A DNA stretch of 11,100 bases from Thermohalobaculum sp039026295 (lineage in GTDB: Bacteria > Pseudomonadota > Alphaproteobacteria > Rhodobacterales > Rhodobacteraceae): the NCBI GenBank assembly GCA_039026295.1, contig JBCCMP010000141.1:1-11100 (forward strand), given 5' to 3'. Each line of letters starts with the position of its first letter. The stretch's first letter is position 1. A program made the translations under genes and the position numbers. This document shows, piece after piece, positions 6,616 through 11,100 of this stretch. Under the pieces are notes generated by a model. That model searched no databases and was not told where the DNA came from. It worked only from the letters and a program-made list of their open reading frames with translations.

Positions 6616-7428
6616 TCAGCCTTTCCGCGTGGCGTTCGCGCGTTCCTTGGCCAATGGCTGGATGTTGAGGCGATAGCCTGCCTCGGGTGGGATGGAGAGG
6701 CACTTCTCTCCGTCCTGCTCGATGATCTTCGGCATGACCGGGATGATGGTACGAGACTTGGCCTGCTCGATGGCTTCCGCGCAGGTCGCTGCATGTGTCA
6801 GCCATTCGAGGTTCAAACGTGTGGGAAAGAGGATCGTGGCCTCTCCTGCCGCTTCGCGGCGGAGGGCTTCGGCAGGGGTAAGCCATTCCGAGGCTGTTGC
6901 TTCCCGTCCGTCATGGGCGGCAGTCTGTCCCGCCGGGGTCTCGGCCAGAAAGAAGCGGGTGTCGAAACGCTTCGGCATCATCTCGGGCGTGATCCAGTGT
7001 GCGTAAGGTGTTAGGCGGTCGAGTGCGAGGACCAATTCGTTGGCGGCGATCAGGTCGTGGAAGCTGGTCTCGCCCTTGTCGACGGCGGCACGGTGCGGGT
7101 CGAGTTTGGTAGCGGCTTCGGCGTCGATTAGTGGAGCGCCGGGACCACGCGTGGTGGCGTGTCGAGCGAATAGCAAGCCGCTTTCCTCCCACGTTTCGCG
7201 GATCGCCGAGATACCTGCTGTGGTCAGGTCGCCAAGATCGCCGTCGCAACGGGCGGCCCACCCAGAATCGGTGTCATCGTCTGTGGACTTACCGCCCGGG
7301 AAGACCAATGCGCCGGAGGCGAAGTCGATCTGGTGATGCCGCTTGGCCATGAAGACCTGAAGTTCTGGAGTTTCGCGGATCAGCAGGATCGTGGCGGACG
7401 GGATCAGGGGGGCGGGCTGGTCGGACAA
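6616..7428 (-). CDS. NUDT19-like Nudix hydrolase
   Basis: Nudix hydrolases cleave nucleoside diphosphates linked to another group; the NUDT7/NUDT19 branch includes coenzyme A diphosphatases. The 270-residue protein starts with the fold's first strand (SATILLIRE, 11-19), then GALVFPGGK (39-47) and AIRETWEESGLL (75-86), which gives the REx2EExG core with R77, E78, E81 and E82. The two halves of the Nudix box are about 30 residues apart instead of about 10, a known feature of NUDT19-like proteins. KRFDTRFFLAE (153-163) further supports this branch. The start is TTG at 7428: AGGAG (7439-7435) lies 6 bases upstream, and the first in-frame ATG (residue 27) would remove the first strand. It is convergent with the RraA-like gene (82 bp apart) and divergent from the TetR gene. 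The substrate is unknown. Confidence 0.9.
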   Translation of the reverse strand: MSDQPAPLIPSATILLIRETPELQVFMAKRHHQIDFASGALVFPGGKSTDDDTDSGWAARCDGDLGDLTTAGISAIRETWEESGLLFARHATTRGPGAPLIDAEAATKLDPHRAAVDKGETSFHDLIAANELVLALDRLTPYAHWITPEMMPKRFDTRFFLAETPAGQTAAHDGREATASEWLTPAEALRREAAGEATILFPTRLNLEWLTHAATCAEAIEQAKSRTIIPVMPKIIEQDGEKCLSIPPEAGYRLNIQPLAKERANATRKG

Positions 7429-7434
7429 GGGAGG

Positions 7435-7439
7435 CTCCT
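7435..7439 (-). promoter_or_regulatory. Ribosome binding site that decides a TTG start for the Nudix gene
   Basis: Minus-strand AGGAG is placed 6 bases before TTG at 7428. No ATG or GTG lies nearer in frame, and starting at the next ATG would cut into the Nudix fold, so the TTG is taken as the true start. Confidence 0.75.
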
Positions 7440-7552
7440 GCTAACGGAGTGTCGATCATAGTCGGTGGCCGCTGAGGCTGGAAGGGAACGCTGTCAGCAA
7501 TCACACTTATGCCCCCCTTCCCCCTCGCCCCTCCATCCGCTACCTCAGCACC

Positions 7553-8176
7553 ATGGCAGGGTCGGACAAGAAGGGCCGGGGGTATCACCACGGCAATCTG
7601 CGCGAGGCGCTGGTCGAGGCGGTCCTGGGGCTGATCAAGGCCCGGGGGCCGAACGGGTTTTCGTTCTCCGAGGCGGCGCGGGCGGCGGGCGTTTCTCCCG
7701 CAGCGCCCTACCGGCATTTCAAGGACCGCGATGCGCTGCTGGAGGAAGTGGCGCGGCAGGGGTTCGATCTGTTCGCCGATCGGCTGGAGGCTGCGTTCGA
7801 GGCGGGCGGGCCGTCGCCGATGCGTGCCTTTGAGGCCGTGACGGCGGCTTATCTGGAATTCGCCCGGACCGAGCGGAGTTATTTCGCGGCAATGTTTCAG
7901 GCGGGGCCGCCGGAGGATGCGGCGGTGAAGGCTGCAGGAGACCGGGCGTTGTCGGTACTGCGGCGGGCCTGCGAAGGGCTGGTGCGACATCTGCCGGTGG
8001 CGGAGCGCCCCCCGGTGCACATGATGAGCTATCACATCTGGTCGATGTGCCACGGGATTGCCGAGCTTTTCGCCCGCGCCGACACGCAGCCGCGCGCACC
8101 GATTGCGGCCGATGAATTGCTGGAGGCCGGTACAGCGATCTACCTGCGCGGTCTGGGGCTGCTGCAAGACCCTTAA
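7553..8176 (+). CDS. TetR/AcrR-family transcriptional regulator with WHG-type C-terminal domain
   Basis: This is a 207-residue one-component repressor-type regulator. The N-terminal DNA-binding region GYHHGNLREALVEA (10-23) leads into the helix-turn-helix FSFSEAARAAGVSPAAPYRHF (split here as FSFSEAARAAG, 36-46, and VSPAAPYRHF, 47-56), followed by KDRDALLEEVA (57-67), standard for TetR proteins. The C-terminal part, with MMSYHIWSMCHGIAELF, resembles the WHG (TetR_C_33) ligand-binding domain. The ligand is unknown. The ATG at 7553 has no clear ribosome binding site. The gene is divergent from the Nudix gene (124 bp) and in tandem with the DUF2852 gene 115 bp downstream, whose promoter region carries a strong inverted repeat. 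The simplest reading is that this protein controls that promoter. The family call is firm; the target is inference. Confidence 0.93.
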   Translation: MAGSDKKGRGYHHGNLREALVEAVLGLIKARGPNGFSFSEAARAAGVSPAAPYRHFKDRDALLEEVARQGFDLFADRLEAAFEAGGPSPMRAFEAVTAAYLEFARTERSYFAAMFQAGPPEDAAVKAAGDRALSVLRRACEGLVRHLPVAERPPVHMMSYHIWSMCHGIAELFARADTQPRAPIAADELLEAGTAIYLRGLGLLQDP

Positions 8177-8210
8177 GAATTCGCGCTCGTGAAAAAATGC
8201 ATGCGCGCCC

Positions 8211-8241
8211 TTGACGGGGGAAGCACCCTCGCCCAGATATG
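8211..8241 (+). promoter_or_regulatory. Putative promoter of the DUF2852 gene
   Basis: TTGACG (8211-8216) is a good -35 element. The -10 is weak: GATATG (8236-8241) at a 19-base spacing is the best match. If this is right, the inverted repeat that begins at 8242 covers the transcription start, a classic place for repression. The -35 is seen clearly; the -10 is a guess. Confidence 0.4.
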
Positions 8242-8266
8242 TGAATGTGAAAAACATTTACATTCA
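8242..8266. promoter_or_regulatory. Inverted-repeat operator candidate, TGAATGT-N11-ACATTCA
   Basis: Perfect 7-base arms, TGAATGT (8242-8248) and ACATTCA (8260-8266), flank an 11-base centre that itself holds a third, imperfect half-site, ACATTTA (8254-8260). The site lies between the TetR gene and the DUF2852 start codon, right after the -35/-10 region. Its AT-rich dyad form fits TetR-family operators. It is the most likely binding site for the TetR protein encoded just upstream. Confidence 0.65.
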
Positions 8267-8291
8267 AAACGGCGCAAGGAGAACCCAAGGA

Positions 8292-8681
8292 ATGGACCGC
8301 ATCACACGGTTCTTTGCAGACATCGCTGCGAAGCTGGACGAGTGGGGCAGACCCGCCTGGATCGCGACGATGGTTCTGGCTTTCATCTTCGCCTGGCCGA
8401 TCGGTCTGGCGATCCTGTTTTACATGATCTGGAGTGGACGCATGGGATGTTCCCGCAAAAAATCGCACGGTATGAAATCGCATTGGCGCAACGGGTCACG
8501 GTCGACGGGCAACTCTGCCTTTGACGAGTATCGGGAGGAGACATTGCGCCGTTTGGAAGACGAGCAGGGCGCGTTCGAGACCTTCCTGGGCAATCTGCGC
8601 CGGGCGAAAGACCGTGCTGAATTCGACCAGTTCATGACCGAACGGCGGCAGGGCCCGTCGGAGCCGCAACCGGCGAACTGA
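8292..8681 (+). CDS. DUF2852 family membrane protein
   Basis: The 129-residue protein has a short N-terminus, one long hydrophobic segment (PAWIATMVLAFIFAWPIGLA, 21-40, continuing to about 47) with the sequence YMIWSGRMG (44-52) right after it, a basic stretch, then a charged C-terminal helix region: FDEYREETLRRLEDEQ (77-92) and RRAKDRAEFDQFMTERR (103-119). This layout and these motifs match the DUF2852 family of alphaproteobacteria; its function is unknown. The start at 8292 follows AGGAG (8277-8281) with a 10-base spacer. An upstream in-frame start at 8211 would place the promoter and operator inside the gene, so it is rejected. It appears to be transcribed on its own, under the inverted repeat at 8242-8266. 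Confidence 0.9.
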   Translation: MDRITRFFADIAAKLDEWGRPAWIATMVLAFIFAWPIGLAILFYMIWSGRMGCSRKKSHGMKSHWRNGSRSTGNSAFDEYREETLRRLEDEQGAFETFLGNLRRAKDRAEFDQFMTERRQGPSEPQPAN

Positions 8682-8714
8682 TCGCCGCGGTGATTTAGGC
8701 AGAGCGATGCGCAT

Positions 8715-8740
8715 GGGCGCAGGCCGGAAGGTCTGCGCCC
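8715..8740 (+). terminator. Stem-loop after the DUF2852 gene, possible terminator
   Basis: An 11-bp stem (8715-8725 with 8730-8740, one G-T pair) is closed by a GGAA tetraloop. Only TT follows before CG-rich sequence, so the T tract is poor. It may act as a weak or Rho-assisted terminator or protect the 3' end of the mRNA. Confidence 0.5.
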
Positions 8741-8953
8741 TTCGCGTTCGGGCGTGCGAAGATCGGCTGGGCGTGAGATCCTGCGCGGGCGTCCCGGTCC
8801 GAAGATCGCGATGTCGGCGGCCATTTAGCCCGTGCCTGGTGCCTGCTGACAGCGCATCCGCCTGTCCATGTCCGTGCACCTATTTGACGATCTTTCGGGT
8901 GATGTGACGCGCTCTACGCAGGCTTGCATAAGCTTGGCCAAATTTGAGTAAAT

Positions 8954-8987
8954 TCCGTGCGCTGCTGTGACGCGCAGCGCACGGAAA
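8954..8987 (-). terminator. Intrinsic terminator of the M19-like/Cys-rich gene
   Basis: A perfect 13-bp stem (8954-8966 with 8975-8987) closes an 8-base loop. On the minus strand it lies 23 bases after the stop codon and is followed by TTTACTCAAATTT, an A/T-rich tail. The stem is unusually long and exact, and the orientation fits the minus-strand gene. Confidence 0.75.
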
Positions 8988-9010
8988 CTATCGGCACCGC
9001 CGCCCGCCAA

Positions 9011-11100
9011 TCAGCACTTGTTCGACGGACGGCAGCTTGGCGCACCGGCTGTCGAGATGTGCGGCTTGCAGCAGCCCGACGCGCATTGCTTGCCTTTGGT
9101 GCAGAGCTTGCCCTGCGCCAGTTTCGGGCGGCAGACCCGGGCCGCGGCAATGCCGACCGGCGTTTTGCAGTAGTTGCTGCCACCGCAATCGCGGTCCGTG
9201 GTGCAGGCGTGGGCTTTGGCGCATTTGCCGGCCGCACACCGGTTCGATGCGCATTGGGCCGATTTGGTGCAAAGCTTGCCGGTGGCGAGCTTTGTCTGAC
9301 AGATCCGCGCCTCGGCGACACCGATCGGCGTCTTGCAGTACTTGCCGGACCCGCAGTCGCTGTCGCGGTCACAGGCATGGGCCTTTGCACACTTGCCCGC
9401 CCCGCAGCGGCCAGAGGCGCATTGCGCAGACTTCGTGCACAGCTTTCCGGTGGCGAGCTTGGTCGCGCAGATCCGTGCCTCCGCCACGCCGATGGGTGTC
9501 TTGCAGTACTTGCCCGATCCGCAATCGCTGTCGCGGTCGCAGGCATGGGCGCGGGCGCAGAGACCAGCGCCGCAGCGGCCGGACTGACAATGGCGCCCCT
9601 GCGTGCAGACGCCGCGGTATTCGCGCTCGTTCACGCATTTCGACCGGCTGAGACCGGGCAGAAGACCCTGAGAGCAGAACTGGCCACTGCCGCATTCCCG
9701 GTCGGTGTTGCAGTCGAAGTCGGGCGGCGGGTTGTAATTTATGGTCCGGCGCGGAATCTGCTTTCCGGCCCGGCGTTTGGCAAAAGACTGCTCCCACATC
9801 GTCAGGAACCGCTCCGGTCCCTCGTTCTCGAGCTTTTGACGCCATTCGCGTTTAAGCCCGATGTTCTTGAGCTCCTGATGCCATTTCGGCATCAGGCCGA
9901 TATGGGCGACGCCGCGGGTTTCGAACGTGCGGCCGGACTTCTTGTCGAGATAGGTGTGCAGAAGGTCAGGACCCAGATCCTTGCACTCTTTGTTGCCCTT
10001 GGCGCGGCGGGAATAGACCGCCTTCGTCGTTGTCGCGAAGTCGAGAGAGTAGCCGACCGGCAGGCCCCAGTCCTTCATCAGGTATGTCAGGACATGAGCG
10101 GTATCGACGATGGTCTCGTCACAGCTGATGGGGATCCCGGAATCTTTGTGCTTCCTGGCTTTGAACGCGCCGATGCGCACGCCAAAGAAGCCACCGGTAT
10201 CTTTGACCATTTGCAGTTCGCTGTCGTCGAAATCGTATTCGTGAAGCCAGCGCCGCCCGCTTTTGGTCCAGCCCTCCAGCATGGCGTTCGGATTGTTGTG
10301 CATCGCGTTCAGCGGGTAGTCTTTGAACTCTCGACTGATCCGGCGCATGTCGATGCGGGCACGGCTGGAGACGTGGTCGATGTTGACGATCATCCCGCGC
10401 AGCATTGCGGCACGGACGACCCGCTCGCCATCGTGGGAGATGCCCATGTTGTTCCGCTCGACCCAGGCGTCGCGATAGGTACGCTTGTCGACGTAGGAGC
10501 CGCCGCGTGTGGCGAAGCCCGGCGTGTTCGGATAGATCGCGAAGCCGTTGAAGTGCCCCTCCAGTCCGCTGCGGCCGACGACATAGTCGACGAGGTTGAT
10601 CTCGGACAGCTGCGATGGCCTGTCGACACATTTGTCCAGCAGGCCGAACAGCTTGCCGCCCTTGAAGAAGCCTTTGCCACACTTATTGTCGCAGAAAGCG
10701 TGGCCGAGATTGTTTTTCAGCGGGAAGTTCGCAACGCTGTCGTCGTAGAAGAAACAGCCCGCCATCGCCTGCATGTTCCGGATCAGCTTGCCGGGCGTTG
10801 TGTGTGGCGGGCGGTAGATGTCAGCCCCGGCCAGACGCGAGTTGATCTTGTGCGCCATGTAGAAGGTGCGCACCCCCATCCTGTAGTATTCGTCCAGCCG
10901 TTTGACCGGATCAAAACGGCGGTCTTCGGCCCCGAAATCGTAGTCGGATTCGATGCCGATGATGATTGCGAGCTTGCCCGCGTTGATGATCCGGCGGGCC
11001 TGACGCGGGCTATAGGCGATCTGCATCCAGTCGCGGTTTGCCGCCACCCAGGCCTTGATCGCCTTGATCTGATCCACGGTTGACTTGTAACTGTCACCCC
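9011..11100 (-). CDS. Peptidase M19 (membrane dipeptidase)-like protein with C-terminal Cys-rich repeats, 5' end outside window
   Basis: The frame is open to the right edge (about 695 codons visible), so the start and any signal peptide are missing; a GTG at 11077 is not the true start because homologous sequence continues upstream of it. Counting from that GTG, the first part carries M19-type metal-ligand motifs in order: IIIGIESDY with E43, IVNIDHVSS with H235, LNAMHNNPNAM with H260, and VGYSLDFAT with D346. The usual first HxD pair would lie outside the window. M19 enzymes are zinc dipeptidases. Between GVRTFYMAHKINSRL (68-82) and NNMGISHDGERVVRAAMLRG (209-228) there is an insertion of about 120 residues with four Cys. 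A linker (about 400-452) leads to four cysteine-rich modules (453-688). Disulfide-rich repeats imply export to the periplasm or cell surface. Dipeptidase activity is uncertain; the fold is well supported. Confidence 0.85.
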   Translation of the reverse strand, partial: GDSYKSTVDQIKAIKAWVAANRDWMQIAYSPRQARRIINAGKLAIIIGIESDYDFGAEDRRFDPVKRLDEYYRMGVRTFYMAHKINSRLAGADIYRPPHTTPGKLIRNMQAMAGCFFYDDSVANFPLKNNLGHAFCDNKCGKGFFKGGKLFGLLDKCVDRPSQLSEINLVDYVVGRSGLEGHFNGFAIYPNTPGFATRGGSYVDKRTYRDAWVERNNMGISHDGERVVRAAMLRGMIVNIDHVSSRARIDMRRISREFKDYPLNAMHNNPNAMLEGWTKSGRRWLHEYDFDDSELQMVKDTGGFFGVRIGAFKARKHKDSGIPISCDETIVDTAHVLTYLMKDWGLPVGYSLDFATTTKAVYSRRAKGNKECKDLGPDLLHTYLDKKSGRTFETRGVAHIGLMPKWHQELKNIGLKREWRQKLENEGPERFLTMWEQSFAKRRAGKQIPRRTINYNPPPDFDCNTDRECGSGQFCSQGLLPGLSRSKCVNEREYRGVCTQGRHCQSGRCGAGLCARAHACDRDSDCGSGKYCKTPIGVAEARICATKLATGKLCTKSAQCASGRCGAGKCAKAHACDRDSDCGSGKYCKTPIGVAEARICQTKLATGKLCTKSAQCASNRCAAGKCAKAHACTTDRDCGGSNYCKTPVGIAAARVCRPKLAQGKLCTKGKQCASGCCKPHISTAGAPSCRPSNKC
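9014..9721 (-). repeat. Tandem array of four Cys-rich modules (about 56 residues, 168 bp each)
   Basis: Within the M19-like gene, reading on the minus strand: module 0 (9721-9551, diverged), module 1 (9550-9383), module 2 (9382-9215) and module 3 (9214-9014, with a different, longer end). Modules 1 and 2 are exactly 56 residues, begin AHACDRDSDCGSGKYC, and have eight Cys at positions 4, 10, 16, 28, 38, 44, 49 and 54. They differ at only 3 of 56 residues, yet 27 other codons differ silently. Module 3 keeps the first seven Cys in register and then diverges to end in SNKC. The pattern recalls small disulfide-rich extracellular modules such as EB or Dickkopf-type Cys-rich domains, but I cannot assign a named family. 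Confidence 0.9.

Larger units (their letters stand above)
8682..9010. other. Intergenic region between convergent DUF2852 and M19-like genes
   Basis: This 329-bp region contains the two facing stem-loops annotated separately, at 8715-8740 and 8954-8987. Between them I see no gene: short frames on either strand lack a ribosome binding site or recognisable motif. The 10-mer TGTGACGCGC occurs twice, at 8903-8912 and 8967-8976, the second inside the terminator loop; this may be chance. Confidence 0.55.

Noticed and set aside
7465..7833. Plus-strand frame overlapping the start of the TetR gene
   Set aside because: It is an out-of-frame reading of the TetR N-terminus rich in Gly, Arg and Ala; the helix-turn-helix lies in the other frame.
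8903..8976. Repeated 10-mer TGTGACGCGC as a possible attachment site or operator pair
   Set aside because: Only two short copies 64 bp apart, one inside a terminator loop; no integrase or mobile element is near, so chance is the simplest reading.
8957..11083. Open frame of 708 codons on the plus strand opposite the M19-like gene
   Set aside because: It is a high-GC antisense shadow: the minus strand carries ordered M19 metal motifs and a regular Cys-repeat array, whereas the plus frame has no recognisable domain and overlaps almost fully.

Overview
The window is GC-rich, densely coded DNA. Several gene types point to an alphaproteobacterium of the Rhodobacterales (Roseobacter/Paracoccaceae) kind: a Tat-exported TakP-like TRAP binding protein, DUF2852 and DUF6524 membrane proteins, and an alphaproteobacterial-style Der GTPase. 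This assignment is inference from gene content; there is no rRNA or other taxonomic marker here. I see no tRNA, rRNA, CRISPR array, insertion sequence or phage gene.

Layout from left to right. Positions 1-1132 (minus) hold the first 377 residues of the ribosome-assembly GTPase Der, cut by the left edge, with a promoter so close to the ATG that its mRNA may be leaderless. After a 355-bp gap comes a plus-strand SAM-dependent methyltransferase (1488-2489) of unknown substrate. Then a TakP-like TRAP substrate-binding protein (2739-3821) stands alone, closed by a strong intrinsic terminator, with no TRAP membrane subunits beside it.

Positions 3944-6533 form a tight four-gene plus-strand operon: a four-helix DUF6524 membrane protein, a separate SAF-domain small subunit and a large subunit of a UxaA-type (altronate/galactarate dehydratase-like) enzyme, and an RraA-type class II aldolase-like protein. 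Together they suggest catabolism of a hydroxylated acid: dehydration to a 2-keto-3-deoxy acid, then a retro-aldol or decarboxylation step. The binding protein upstream may be linked to uptake. The real substrate cannot be read from sequence.

A NUDT19-like Nudix hydrolase (6616-7428, minus, TTG start) lies convergent to this operon and divergent from a TetR/AcrR regulator (7553-8176). The regulator is followed by a DUF2852 membrane protein (8292-8681). A clear inverted repeat, TGAATGT-N11-ACATTCA, sits in the DUF2852 promoter region and is the best candidate operator for the neighbouring TetR protein.

Positions 9011 to the right edge (minus) hold the 3' part of a large gene for a secreted-looking protein. 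Its N-terminal part resembles a peptidase M19 (membrane dipeptidase) with an unusual insertion. Its C-terminus is a tandem array of four cysteine-rich modules of about 56 residues, two of which are almost identical in protein although half of their codons differ silently. It ends at a perfect 13-bp hairpin terminator. This fusion is the most unusual object in the window.
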